In this document: piece by piece, positions 9,265 through 17,889 of the stretch
Position numbering within the stretch: the first letter of the stretch is position 1
How the letters are laid out: every line of letters starts with the position of its first letter
Assembly: GCF_013744875.1 (NCBI RefSeq)
Contig: NZ_CP059399.1
Coordinates: 8,246,001-8,310,000, forward strand
Reading direction: 5' to 3'
Length of the DNA stretch: 64,000 nucleotides
From: Nocardia huaxiensis
Lineage (GTDB): Bacteria; Actinomycetota; Actinomycetes; Mycobacteriales; Mycobacteriaceae
Position numbers and translations under genes: made by a program
The notes under the pieces: model-generated
Database searches by the model: none
What the model was told of the DNA's origin: nothing
The model's input: only the letters and a program-made list of their open reading frames with translations

Positions 9265-9398
9265 GGCAGCATCGTATTTCGCCTGGCAGACGGTGGCGAG
9301 CGAGATTGCCCGCAGGCAGCGAGGTAGTGCCTGCCACACCCCGGATTCGCGGGTCTGCTCGATCGCGATCCGGCCATGCCCCCGACAACGATGGAGTT

Positions 9399-10901
9399 AT
9401 GAGCGACAAGGCAGGCGATCCCACCCGGATCCTCGGAGACCAGAGCGCATCGACAGGCGAACCGACCCTGATTCTCGAAGCTGAAGGCTCCGGCGACGAC
9501 CCGACCCTCACTCTCCGAGCCGAGGGCGGCACCGGCGGTGACCCGACCCTGGCCATCGACCGGCCAGGGTCGACATCCCGCCGGGCCGGGGAGAGTGCGC
9601 TGCGCACGATTCTGCTGGCTCCGGTGCGGGCACGCGCCTGGAAGGATCTCGGCTATGTGATCGCGGCCTTCGTGCTGGGCTGTGCGGCCGTCTGCTATCT
9701 GTTCTTCGCGGTCGGCGGCGGGCTGTACATCTCGATCTTCCTCATCGGTATTCCCATCCTGGCCTTCGTCATTCTGGGCGGCCGGGTGTGGGGACACATC
9801 TATCGCTGGCTGGCCCGGGTCCTGCTGGACGCGAATCTGCCCGAGCCACCGCCCTTCTCGCCGCGTCGCGGCTTCTGGGGCTGGCTGCGGAGTGCGTTCA
9901 CCGATCTGACCTCCTGGCGGGCGCTGGCCTATCTGGTCATCCAGGGCATCCTGGGCGTGGCGGCCGGTTATATCGTGCTGACGGTCGTGGCCATGGTGGT
10001 GTTCATCGCCATCTCCCCCATCCCGTGGGCGCTCTTCCATCCGATCAATGTGGATGACCAAGGGGTGGAGCATCATTCGCTGTTCCAGTTCGGCAGCTGG
10101 TACATCGAGACGTGGCCGAGCGTGCTGGCGTTCGCGGCGGCGGGCATCGTGCTGTGCTTCGCGCTGCCGTGGCTGCTGCGCGCTCTGTGCCTGCTGCATC
10201 TGCTGCTGTCGTCGCTGCTGCTGACTCCCACCGATCGGGATCGCCGCGTGACGGAGTTGCAGGAGAGCCGCCGCGCCGCGGTGGAGGATTCGGCGGCCAC
10301 GCTGCGCCGACTGGAGCGGGATCTGCACGACGGCACGCAGGCGCGGCTGGTCAGCATTGCCATGGCGCTGGGCCGTGCCGAGGAGCGCATCGCCGCCGGC
10401 GCGGATGCGAGTGACCTGATCGCCCAGGCCCGTTCGGGTTCCAAGGAAGCGTTGACCGAATTGCGGGAACTGGTGCGCGGCATCCACCCGCCGGCCCTGG
10501 ATCTGGGACTCGAGGCCGCCCTGGAGACCCTCGCCGCCCGCTGCGCGCTCCCGGTGGAGCTGCGGGTCATGCTGCCGCACCGTCCGAGCCAGGCCATCGA
10601 GGCCATCGCGTATTTCTCGGTGGCGGAACTGCTGACCAATGCGGTGAAGCATTCGGGTGCGGATCGGGTGTGGGTGGCGGTGCTGCCGTCGGGTGCGGAT
10701 TCGCTCGCGGTGAGCGTGCGCGACAACGGGCACGGCGGTGCGCTGCAACCCATCCAGCCGAATGGGGAAACCGTTGTGGCGGGCGGTCTTTCGGGCTTGT
10801 CGGCGCGAGCGCGCGCGGTGGACGGCTCGCTCCTCGTGGACAGCCCGTTCGGCGGCCCGACCGTGGTCACCCTGGTGTTGCCGATCGCCGGACCGAAGTG
10901 A
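9399..10901 (+). CDS. NarL-type sensor histidine kinase with N-terminal PTxxL repeats
   Basis: A 500-residue membrane kinase. Residues 1-65 are a hydrophilic tail with four spaced copies of a PT-x-x-[IL] unit (DPTRIL, EPTLIL, DPTLTL, DPTLAI). A 'Sensor' membrane domain follows with four or five hydrophobic segments (about 80-290). The HisKA_3 helix carries the phospho-acceptor His in LERDLHDGTQARLVSIAMAL (about 305-325). A HATPase domain closes it (N box ELLTNAVKHSG; G box GGLSGLSARARAVDGSL). It autophosphorylates and passes phosphate to the response regulator encoded eight bases downstream. The ATG at 9399 has GGAG upstream; the longer upstream frame overlaps the DUF4190 start and is less likely. 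The signal sensed is unknown. Confidence 0.88.
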   Translation: MSDKAGDPTRILGDQSASTGEPTLILEAEGSGDDPTLTLRAEGGTGGDPTLAIDRPGSTSRRAGESALRTILLAPVRARAWKDLGYVIAAFVLGCAAVCYLFFAVGGGLYISIFLIGIPILAFVILGGRVWGHIYRWLARVLLDANLPEPPPFSPRRGFWGWLRSAFTDLTSWRALAYLVIQGILGVAAGYIVLTVVAMVVFIAISPIPWALFHPINVDDQGVEHHSLFQFGSWYIETWPSVLAFAAAGIVLCFALPWLLRALCLLHLLLSSLLLTPTDRDRRVTELQESRRAAVEDSAATLRRLERDLHDGTQARLVSIAMALGRAEERIAAGADASDLIAQARSGSKEALTELRELVRGIHPPALDLGLEAALETLAARCALPVELRVMLPHRPSQAIEAIAYFSVAELLTNAVKHSGADRVWVAVLPSGADSLAVSVRDNGHGGALQPIQPNGETVVAGGLSGLSARARAVDGSLLVDSPFGGPTVVTLVLPIAGPK

Positions 10902-10909
10902 GGTTTCCC

Positions 10910-11575
10910 GTGCCCGAATCGAATTCGACCGTCCTGCGGGTGGTGATCGCCGAGGACAATGCCATTCTGCGGGACGGTCTGACCGCCCTGCTGACCGAGC
11001 GCGGCCACGAGGTGGTGGCCACCGTCAGCGACGCGACCGGTCTGTCCGCAGTGGTGGCCGAGTACCGCCCCGATGTCGCCGTGGTGGATGTGCGCATGCC
11101 GCCCACCTTCACCGACGAGGGCCTGATCGCCGCGCTGGAACTGCGCCGCAGTCATCCGGGCACGGGCGTGCTGGTGTTCTCACAGTGGATCGAAACCCGC
11201 TATGCCACAGAGCTTCTCGCCTCCGGCGCGGGCGGCGTCGGCTATCTGCTGAAGGACCGCGTGGCCGATATCGGCGATTTCGTGGATGCCCTGCACCGGG
11301 TCGCCACCGGTGGCACGGCCCTGGACCCGGAGGTGGTGAGCCAGCTGATGGGTGCGGCGCGGCAACAGGATTCACTCACCCGGCTGACCCCGCGCGAACG
11401 CGAGGTGCTGGAGTTGATGGCCCAGGGCCTGTCCAATTCGGCTCTGGCGGAAGCCCTCAGCGTGACCGAGCGCGCGGTGGAGAAGCACATCGGCAATATC
11501 TTCACCAAACTCGATCTTCCCCCGTCGGATCTGCATCATCGGCGGGTGCTGGCGGTTCTTCGCTTGAAGGGGTGA
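10910..11575 (+). CDS. NarL/LuxR-family response regulator
   Basis: A 221-residue response regulator. The receiver domain (about 8-130) has acidic residues in VVIAEDNAILRDG and the phospho-accepting Asp in VAVVDVRMPP. The C-terminal LuxR-type helix-turn-helix (about 150-215) reads LTPREREVLELMAQGLSNSA and VTERAVEKHIGNIFTKL. A GTG start at 10910 follows GAGG and lies eight bases after the kinase stop, so the two genes are co-transcribed as a cognate pair. Regulated genes are not evident from sequence. Confidence 0.9.
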   Translation: MPESNSTVLRVVIAEDNAILRDGLTALLTERGHEVVATVSDATGLSAVVAEYRPDVAVVDVRMPPTFTDEGLIAALELRRSHPGTGVLVFSQWIETRYATELLASGAGGVGYLLKDRVADIGDFVDALHRVATGGTALDPEVVSQLMGAARQQDSLTRLTPREREVLELMAQGLSNSALAEALSVTERAVEKHIGNIFTKLDLPPSDLHHRRVLAVLRLKG

Positions 11576-11615
11576 AACATCGCTGCGCGGTTGCCGACCG
11601 TGGAAGACTGGTCGT

Positions 11616-12218
11616 ATGCGTCGGTTGAGACCCGCGGAAGCACTGAAATCGGTTGCGTCCTGGCCGGATCACCTGTTGACGCTGTCGGAATGGTCGCAGT
11701 TGCCGGAAGACAGCCGGTACTGCCGAGAACTGGTCGACGGCGTGCTGGTGGTTGCGCCGCAGCCGCCGCGGCATCAGCTGGCGGTGTGGCGGCTGGCCGC
11801 GCAGCTGGAGCCGGTGCTGCCCGCGCCGCTGGCCGCCCTGGCGCGCATCGAGCTGATCGTGGACGAGGGCACGCCGCCGACCGTGCGGGTGCCGGATGTG
11901 CTGGTGGTGGGTGGTGCGGCGGGGGCCGCGCACGCGGCGCGAGTGCGGCCGGCGGATGTGGTGGCGGCGATCGAGCTGGTGTCGCCGGGGTCGCGGCGCA
12001 CGGATCGGGTGATGAAGTTCGCCGAGTACGCGGAGATCGGGATCGAGCACTACTGGCTGCTGGATCCGGGGGATGCGGTGCGGCTCAATACCTATCGGTT
12101 GGACGGGACGCGATACGAACCGACCGGTGAGTACACCGGGCAGCCGTCCCTCGATCTGAACGGCACCACCGTCACACTCGATCTCGAAGCGCTCACGGCC
12201 TTGCGCTCCACGGTCTGA
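11616..12218 (+). CDS. Uma2 family (DUF820) endonuclease-like protein
   Basis: A 200-residue protein of the Uma2/DUF820 family, which has a PD-(D/E)XK nuclease-like fold. Key pieces are ELVDGVLVVAPQPPRHQ, VRVPDVLVV (acidic Asp of the core) and AIELVSPGSRRTDRVMKFAE, where the Glu and Lys fit the remaining active-site positions, followed by IEHYWLLDP. Function is unproven; these genes are abundant in cyanobacteria and actinobacteria and are often stand-alone. It lies 40 bases after the response regulator on the same strand and may be read through from it. Confidence 0.8.
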   Translation: MRRLRPAEALKSVASWPDHLLTLSEWSQLPEDSRYCRELVDGVLVVAPQPPRHQLAVWRLAAQLEPVLPAPLAALARIELIVDEGTPPTVRVPDVLVVGGAAGAAHAARVRPADVVAAIELVSPGSRRTDRVMKFAEYAEIGIEHYWLLDPGDAVRLNTYRLDGTRYEPTGEYTGQPSLDLNGTTVTLDLEALTALRSTV

Positions 12219-12284
12219 ACCAGTCACCCGCCACCACATTCCGGCCTATCCTGGAATTCCGGAAAAGCCGTGGTGGAGGGTGTC

Positions 12285-12731
12285 ATGAACCACGCGCGCA
12301 CAGCTCGCACGGTGCTCGGAGTGCTCGCCGCGTACCTCATCGCACTCTGCCTCTGGCTCATCTGCCTGGTCCCGCACACCCCGCCCGGCACGCTGCCGCT
12401 GCAATTGCTCGTGCTGGTCGGCCTGTTCGGCAGCTTCCTCGGCATCGGCCTGCTGCTCGCCCAGGGCACCACGCTCTCCGACCGCCGCCTGCTCCGCCAC
12501 GGACACGAAGGCTGGGCGAATATCGAAGCCGTGCATCCGCTGCGGCGCACCGATCACTGCACCGAACTCACCGAAATAGACCTCGAACTGGTGGTGCCCG
12601 GGTCGGAGACCTTCCACGGCAGCATCGTCTTCGAGGTGGAACCACTGCAACGCCCGAAATTCGCTGTGGGCAAGACACTCTCGATCCGCGTCGACCCGCA
12701 CAACCGCGACAGGATCATCCTCTGCCTGTGA
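12285..12731 (+). CDS. Small membrane protein, DUF3592-like
   Basis: A 148-residue protein with two hydrophobic segments (about residue 9-27 and 39-57) joined by a short Pro-rich loop, then a soluble C-terminal domain (about 65-148) with a beta-rich pattern (GWANIEAVHPL, IRVDPHNRDRIIL). The arrangement resembles DUF3592 proteins, whose function is unknown. GGAGGGTGTC precedes the ATG, which decides the start over the GTG at 12270. It is followed directly by the dispersed palindromic repeat. Confidence 0.65.
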   Translation: MNHARTARTVLGVLAAYLIALCLWLICLVPHTPPGTLPLQLLVLVGLFGSFLGIGLLLAQGTTLSDRRLLRHGHEGWANIEAVHPLRRTDHCTELTEIDLELVVPGSETFHGSIVFEVEPLQRPKFAVGKTLSIRVDPHNRDRIILCL

Positions 12732-12759
12732 GCCGCACCCTCACAGCTCGAGAACCCTT

Positions 12760-12895
12760 CGTCATCCCGGCGCGCTTTTGGCCGGGATCCACACAGGTGG
12801 TTGATGAGCTGCGCGGTGGATCCCGGCCAAAAACATGCCGGGATGGCGGGGCTGGAATATGCCGGGATGACGGGGCTGGAATATGCCGGGATGAC
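12760..12895. repeat. Dispersed CGTCATCCCGGC palindromic element, expanded copy
   Basis: The element begins with CGTCATCCCGGCGCGCTTTT and a return arm GGCCGGGATCCAC, then holds an inverted copy GTGGATCCCGGCCAAAAAC and ends in GCCGGGATGAC. It is the longest of four copies in this window. Its right part contains a 22-base unit (GGCTGGAATATGCCGGGATGAC and variants) repeated two to three times in tandem. All copies lie between genes. Such elements are REP-like and can form hairpins. Confidence 0.75.
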
Positions 12896-12956
12896 CGGGA
12901 GCACGCTCGGATGATGGGGCCGGGTTTTGCCCGCTTTGCCCGTAGCATCACCCGTT

Positions 12957-14297
12957 ATGACCACCGCTGACGTGACGCCGGACGATCGCAAGGAGGCGCC
13001 GCTGCTGCTCGACACCGAGCCGCCGCGCACCCTGAGTTTCAGCGATCAGGCCGCGTTCTGGCTGAATCTTGGCGTCAGCCTGATCGGATTCAGCGGGGCC
13101 GCGGTCGTGCTGATGCCGTCCGGCGAACCACCGGGTTTGCCGATCGCGGGAGCGTTGCTGGCCACCCTGCTGGGCACCGTCGCCGGTATCGCCATGGTGG
13201 CGGGCACCGGGGCGGTGGGCACGAAGACCGGGGCGCCGGCCATGGCGGTGCTGCGCGGATTGTTCGGCACCCGGCTGTCCTATCTGCCGACCGTCGCCAA
13301 TATCGTGCAGTGCGTCGGCTGGGGCGTGTACGAGTTGACCGTTATCGCCCTGGGTGTTTCGGCCCTCACCCACGACCGGGTGCCGCATGCCGTGGTGATC
13401 ATCGCGGCGGGCGTGCTGACCACCGTCATGTCCATCTGGCCGCTGCGGGTGCTGCACATTCTGCGCAAGTACGTGTCGGTGGCGGTGGGAATCGCGCTGG
13501 TGTACTTCACGATTCAGCTGCTGCGCAATCCCGTGCCGGAACCGGTGAACACCGATTGGAGCCAGTTCTTCCCCGCGGTCGACTCCACCCTCGCGGTGTC
13601 GGTGTCCTTCGTGCCGCTGGCCGCCGACTACACCCGGCACTCCCGATCGGCGCGCACGGCGGCCGGGGCCACCGTGGCCGGCTACTCGGTGGCCCAATTC
13701 TGGTGCTACCTGCTCGGCATCATCGCGATCCTGCAGGCGGGCGGAGACGCGAGCCGCATCTTCGACACCTTCCTCGGCGTGGCGGCGGGCTGGGTGTTCT
13801 TCGCGGTGCTGGTGCTGCGCGAGACGGATCAGTCCTTCGCCAATGTGTATTCGACGGCCATGTCGATGCAGAATCTGCTGCCGCGCGTGGATCGACGGCT
13901 GCTGGCAGGCGCGGTGGGTGTGCTCGTCACCGGATTGGCTCTGCCCGTCCGGGATTTCAGCGGCTATGCCAATTTCCTGGTGCTGATCGGTTCGGTGTTC
14001 GTGCCGTTGGCCGCGGTGCTCATCGTCGACTACTTCTTCGGCGAGGGCCGCCGCCGCTGGGACCTCACCCAGAACTCCCCGGCCCGCCCGCTCATGCTGC
14101 TGCCGTGGGCCTTCGGCTTCGTGACGTATCAGCTGTTCAATCCGGGATACATCGACTGGTGGCGGAACTTCTGGCTGAACGTGCGCGACGCCATCGGACT
14201 GGAGCCGGGGTGGTGGTCGTCGGCGTCGCTGTTCGCCTTCCTGGTGGCAGCGGCCCTGACCGCCGTGCTGGTCGTGATCGAGCGCCGGAAGGGCTGA
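12957..14297 (+). CDS. NCS1 family purine/cytosine permease-like transporter
   Basis: A 446-residue membrane protein with about 12 hydrophobic segments. It matches the NCS1 (nucleobase:cation symporter 1) family layout: AFWLNLGVSLIGFSGAAVVL in helix 1 and GLFGTRLSYLPTVANIVQCV, with the Gln-x-x-Gly-Trp stretch QCVGWGVYE, in helix 3. The family imports cytosine, purines, allantoin, hydantoin or thiamine-type compounds with H+ or Na+; the substrate cannot be told here. The ATG at 12957 is preferred over an earlier in-frame ATG because that one lies in repeat-adjacent DNA. The kinase-like gene begins four bases after its stop, so import may be coupled to phosphorylation. Confidence 0.82.
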   Translation: MTTADVTPDDRKEAPLLLDTEPPRTLSFSDQAAFWLNLGVSLIGFSGAAVVLMPSGEPPGLPIAGALLATLLGTVAGIAMVAGTGAVGTKTGAPAMAVLRGLFGTRLSYLPTVANIVQCVGWGVYELTVIALGVSALTHDRVPHAVVIIAAGVLTTVMSIWPLRVLHILRKYVSVAVGIALVYFTIQLLRNPVPEPVNTDWSQFFPAVDSTLAVSVSFVPLAADYTRHSRSARTAAGATVAGYSVAQFWCYLLGIIAILQAGGDASRIFDTFLGVAAGWVFFAVLVLRETDQSFANVYSTAMSMQNLLPRVDRRLLAGAVGVLVTGLALPVRDFSGYANFLVLIGSVFVPLAAVLIVDYFFGEGRRRWDLTQNSPARPLMLLPWAFGFVTYQLFNPGYIDWWRNFWLNVRDAIGLEPGWWSSASLFAFLVAAALTAVLVVIERRKG

Positions 14298-14301
14298 AAC
14301 C

Positions 14302-15393
14302 ATGGCGGACGAGCGGGTTTTCGGCATGGGTTCGGATCCGCTGGTCGAACCGGACTGGCCGCCACTGACACCGCAGGAGATCGCGGACCTCCTCGGAGTT
14401 GAGGCGAGCATCGAATGGCGCAGTCCCCGACCGCTTTCCGCCACCGCGCGCGTACGGCGCACAGACGGCAAGGATGTGATCGTCAAACGCCTCCCGAGCA
14501 CGCTGCGCGACGCCGCCGCCCTCGAGGAGGAGCACGGCTTCATGAATCATCTGCGCGGCAGGGGGATTCCCGTCCCGGAGGTGCTGCTCACCCGCGAGCA
14601 CGGCGACTTCACCTACGAGGTACAGGAACTCGGCACCGGGGAGGATCTGTACCGGGGGGCTTTCTCCTGGTCCCCGTATCATTCACGCGCACAGGCGGAA
14701 TCCGCGGGGCGCATGCTGGCGCAACTGCATCTGGCAGCCGCCGGTTACGACGCCCCGGCTCGCCCGCCGCACCCGCTGCTCGCGAGCTTCACGATTTTCT
14801 CCGGCATGGAACCCCTGGCGGCTGTGGAGCGGTTCGCCGCGGTCCGCCCCGAACTCGCGCTGTTCCTCACCGAACGCGAGTGGCGCGCCGACATCGAACG
14901 CGTCCACCTGCCGTTCCACGCGGGACTGTACGGCTTCCTCGACGGCATCCCGCCGCTGTGGACCCACAATGACTGGCACGGCACCAACCTGCTGTGGGAG
15001 CACGAAACCCCCTCCGCTGTCATAGATTTCGGACTCTGCGACCGCACGACCGCGATCCACGACGTGGCCATGGCGATCGAACGCAGTGCCGTCGACTGGA
15101 TCTCCCTGCGCGGCGGCGGCCCGGCGAACGTCCGCGTCGACCAGGTCGACGCCCTGCTGCGCGGTTACGAATCCGTGCGCCCGCTGCAGGATCTGGAATC
15201 CCTGGCGCTGCCCGAACTACTGCCCCTGGTCCACGCCGAATACGAGCTCTCCGAAATCGACTATTTCCTGAGCGTCGTCCCCGGCGGCAATCAGGAGAAC
15301 GCCGAAATCGCCTACCGGGACTACTTTCTCGGCCACACCGAATGGTGGGCGGCCGAGGGCGCGGCGCTGATCACCCACCTGCGCCAGCGCTGA
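14302..15393 (+). CDS. APH-fold small-molecule kinase
   Basis: A 363-residue aminoglycoside phosphotransferase-like (APH) protein. The catalytic loop is THNDWHGTNLLW (Brenner HxDxxxxN motif, about residue 220-231), and the metal-binding Asp is in AVIDFGLCDR. The family phosphorylates hydroxyl groups on diverse small molecules such as choline, homoserine, sugars or antibiotics. The gene starts four bases after the NCS1 permease, so a substrate brought in by that permease is a reasonable guess. It is longer than true aminoglycoside kinases by about 90 residues, which argues against a resistance enzyme. Confidence 0.82.
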   Translation: MADERVFGMGSDPLVEPDWPPLTPQEIADLLGVEASIEWRSPRPLSATARVRRTDGKDVIVKRLPSTLRDAAALEEEHGFMNHLRGRGIPVPEVLLTREHGDFTYEVQELGTGEDLYRGAFSWSPYHSRAQAESAGRMLAQLHLAAAGYDAPARPPHPLLASFTIFSGMEPLAAVERFAAVRPELALFLTEREWRADIERVHLPFHAGLYGFLDGIPPLWTHNDWHGTNLLWEHETPSAVIDFGLCDRTTAIHDVAMAIERSAVDWISLRGGGPANVRVDQVDALLRGYESVRPLQDLESLALPELLPLVHAEYELSEIDYFLSVVPGGNQENAEIAYRDYFLGHTEWWAAEGAALITHLRQR

Positions 15394-15415
15394 CCCCCTC
15401 GGCGGGAGGTCAGCG
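15388..15415. terminator. Bidirectional hairpin between convergent genes
   Basis: CGCTGACC and GGTCAGCG form a perfect 8-base stem with a 12-base loop that can pair further (CCC/GGG). The arms contain the stop codons of both the APH-like gene (plus) and the YhhN gene (minus). Confidence 0.65.
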
Positions 15416-16105
15416 GTGGGCGCGCGGATCCGCCAGCAGATACTGCGCGGCGGCGTAGGTGCCGAGGATGACGCCCTCCGTCACCCGGCGTGAGCGCGGA
15501 CTGTGCGCGAAGATGCGCCGCAGCACGATCAAACCGTCCGACAGTGTGAACAGCAGCGCGCCGACGCCGAGGCGGCTCTTGGCGTCGGCGTTCGGAATAT
15601 TCAGCCCACCAACGTTTTTCGCCGAGGGAGCCAGACCCGGGTCGGAAGCCAGCGTTGCCGCCGTGCCCAGGGTCGCCCCGTAGGCGGTGAGCGGCAGGGC
15701 CACAGTCGGGGCCTTGAAGCGCATCAGCGTGGCCGCGCCGAGCCAGGCGGCCACCCGCTGGCCCGCGATGGCGGGCCGGGGCCGCGCTCCGCGCCGCCAC
15801 CACAGCCACGAATACCCGCTCTGCATGACGGCGAAAGACGTTGCGCCCGCGACCAATCGGCGATCGTTGTCCGGTTCGATGAGCAGCACGTCACCGACGG
15901 TGGCGGCGGCCAGCGAGCCGAGCAGCACGGTGCGGTCGGCGGGCGCGAGATCCGCGCCGTTCACCGTCACGTCCGCAGCGAGCAGCGGCATCATCAAAGG
16001 CTTTGCGACCCACTGCAGTTTGTCGTGTCCGGTCACAGCGCCGAACACCGTCAAGGCCGCCGCTCCGACGTAGGCCGCACGGAATGGCCTGGGCCGCTTC
16101 ACCAT
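15410..16105 (-). CDS. YhhN family membrane protein (lysoplasmalogenase-like)
   Basis: A 231-residue polytopic protein with about seven or eight hydrophobic segments. It shows YhhN/TMEM86 features: WVAKPLMMPLLAAD near residue 30 and LLGSLAAATVGDVLLI near 60, where the conserved Lys and Asp sit. Animal TMEM86 proteins and some bacterial YhhN proteins hydrolyse the vinyl ether of lysoplasmalogens. This lineage is not known to make plasmalogens, so the natural substrate is open. The ATG at 16105 is chosen because the family fold begins there. The FabH-like gene lies 20 bases upstream on the same strand, so the two may be one operon. Confidence 0.78.
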   Translation of the reverse strand: MVKRPRPFRAAYVGAAALTVFGAVTGHDKLQWVAKPLMMPLLAADVTVNGADLAPADRTVLLGSLAAATVGDVLLIEPDNDRRLVAGATSFAVMQSGYSWLWWRRGARPRPAIAGQRVAAWLGAATLMRFKAPTVALPLTAYGATLGTAATLASDPGLAPSAKNVGGLNIPNADAKSRLGVGALLFTLSDGLIVLRRIFAHSPRSRRVTEGVILGTYAAAQYLLADPRAHR

Positions 16106-16125
16106 CGAATATCCGTTCCGAAAGC

Positions 16126-17184
16126 TCAGAAGCTGGGTTCCGCCGGGGCCGGCGGCAGCACCGCGACCTGGCCGGCGTAGGACAGGCCCGCGCCGAAGCC
16201 GAGCAGCAGCGCCAGCTGTCCGCCCTTGGCCTTGCCGGTGGCCAGCATCTCCTCCATGGCCAGCGGAATCGAGGCGGCCGACGTATTGCCGGTGTTCTCG
16301 ATGTCGTTGGCCATGGGCAGGTCGTCGGCGAGCCCGAGGTTCTTCTTCATGAGCTCGTTGATGCGCGCATTGGCCTGATGCGGGATGAACACCTCGATGT
16401 CCTCCTTGGCCACACCCGACACCTCGATGGCGCTGGACAGCGCACGCGGCAGCGTGACCGCCGCCCAGCGGAAGACCTTGGGGCCCTCCATGTGCAGCGA
16501 CATGCGCCCGACGGCTTCGACGGCCGGGTCGGTGCCCTGCAGGCGCTGCGCCTTGTTCATGAATTCCAGGAAGTCGACGTCCTGGGCGATGGCTTCGGCG
16601 TTCTCGCCGTCGGAGCCCCACACGGTCGGCGAGATGCCGTTCTCCTCGCTCGGCCCGACCACGACCGCGCCCGCCCCGTCACCGAAGATCATGGCGGTGC
16701 CGCGGTCGGTCGGGTCGAGGCCGACGGTCATGGTTTCCGCGCCGATGACCAGGATGTATTCGGCCGAGCCGGAGCGGATCATGTCGGCGGCGACACCCAG
16801 GCCGTAGCCGAAACCGCCGCAGCCGGAGGTGAGGTCGAAGGCCGGGATGCCGTTGATGCCGAGATCCGAGGCGATGGTGGGAGCGCCGTGCGGGGTGAGT
16901 TTCAGCCAGCTGGAGGTGCAGAGGATGAGCGCGCCGATCTTGGACCGGTCGATGCCGGTGTTCTTCAGCGCGCGGTCACCCGCGGCCACCGCCATGGTGC
17001 GCAGCGTCTCGTCGCCGGAGATCCAGCGCCGGTTGTTGATGCCGGTGCGGTCGAAGATCCACTCGGGGGTGGAGTCGAGGACCTCGCACACCTCGGCGTT
17101 GCTCACGATGCGTTGCGGCCGGTAGGCACCGATGCCGAGCATCGCAACATTCTGAATACCCTTGTTGATTGCAATGCTCACCAC
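16126..17184 (-). CDS. Beta-ketoacyl-ACP synthase III (FabH-like)
   Basis: A 352-residue thiolase-fold enzyme. The catalytic Cys is in DLTSGCGGFGYGLG, the His in FIPHQANARI, and the Asn in NTGNTSAAS: a complete Cys-His-Asn triad of KAS III. The enzyme would condense an acyl-CoA primer with malonyl-ACP; in mycolata this links FAS-I products to FAS-II. Start is uncertain: adjacent GTG codons at 17184 and 17181 both fit, and an upstream Cys-rich stretch to 17238 is unlikely to be coding. It heads a probable two-gene unit with YhhN. The neighbourhood lacks other fatty-acid genes, so a role in a specialised lipid is also possible. Confidence 0.85.
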   Translation of the reverse strand: MVSIAINKGIQNVAMLGIGAYRPQRIVSNAEVCEVLDSTPEWIFDRTGINNRRWISGDETLRTMAVAAGDRALKNTGIDRSKIGALILCTSSWLKLTPHGAPTIASDLGINGIPAFDLTSGCGGFGYGLGVAADMIRSGSAEYILVIGAETMTVGLDPTDRGTAMIFGDGAGAVVVGPSEENGISPTVWGSDGENAEAIAQDVDFLEFMNKAQRLQGTDPAVEAVGRMSLHMEGPKVFRWAAVTLPRALSSAIEVSGVAKEDIEVFIPHQANARINELMKKNLGLADDLPMANDIENTGNTSAASIPLAMEEMLATGKAKGGQLALLLGFGAGLSYAGQVAVLPPAPAEPSF

Positions 17185-17331
17185 TGGTGACTCACACGAC
17201 CCTTCACAACACCTTTGTCGGACGTAAGACCAGCACACAGGCTAACCCAGAGCAAGGGTTCAGCCCAGGGCCATATGTACTTCACCCGCAAGTAGCCTGC
17301 CAGAGCTCGTACCGTGGCAGTTTCTGCGGGC

Positions 17332-17880
17332 TCAGCCCAGCGACAGATCCTTGAGCCCGAGGATGGACCGGTACTCCAGGCCCTCGGCCGCGATGACGCC
17401 GTCCGCGCCGGTCTCGCGGTCGACCACGGTCGCCACGCCCACCACGATCGCGCCCGCGTCACGCAGTGCGCGCACGGCGGTGACCGGCGAGTTTCCGGTG
17501 GTGGTGGTGTCTTCCACGACGAGCACCCGCTTGCCCACGATGTCCGGGCCCTCGATCTGACGCTGCATGCCGTGCGACTTGGCGGCCTTGCGGACCACGA
17601 AGGCGTCGATGGGCCGGCCGGGTGCGTGCATGACGGCCGCGGCCACCGGGTCGGCGCCCATGGTGAGCCCGCCCACCGCGTCGAAGTCCCAGTCGGCGAC
17701 CAGTTCACGTAGCAGCTTGCCGATCAGCGGCGCGGCCTCGTGGTGCAGGGTGGCCCGGCGCAGGTCCACGTAGTAGTCGGCTTCCTTGCCCGAGGACAGG
17801 GTGACGCGGCCGTGTACGACGGCGAGCGCGCGCACCAGTTCGGCCAGTCTGTCCCGGTCTGTCGTGGATACCTGGGTCAT
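17332..17880 (-). CDS. pyrE: Orotate phosphoribosyltransferase
   Basis: A 182-residue type I phosphoribosyltransferase that makes orotidine 5'-monophosphate from orotate and PRPP in pyrimidine synthesis. The PRPP loop is RVLVVEDTTTTGNSP (about residue 116-130), with the flexible catalytic loop around AAKSHGMQRQIEG. FDAVGGLTMGADPVA and YYVDLRRATLH match PyrE of mycobacteria, and the length is typical. The SDR gene ends nine bases before the start, so it is the second gene of an operon. Position fits Rv0382c. Confidence 0.95.
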   Translation of the reverse strand: MTQVSTTDRDRLAELVRALAVVHGRVTLSSGKEADYYVDLRRATLHHEAAPLIGKLLRELVADWDFDAVGGLTMGADPVAAAVMHAPGRPIDAFVVRKAAKSHGMQRQIEGPDIVGKRVLVVEDTTTTGNSPVTAVRALRDAGAIVVGVATVVDRETGADGVIAAEGLEYRSILGLKDLSLG

Positions 17881-17889
17881 TTCTGTCTT

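Noticed and set aside
12840..12897. Short tandem units taken as a CRISPR-like array
   Set aside because: Units are 22 bases with no unique spacers, and they belong to a palindromic intergenic element. No cas genes are present.
14302..15393. Aminoglycoside resistance kinase
   Set aside because: Only the general APH fold is present; the protein is longer than resistance enzymes and paired with a permease.
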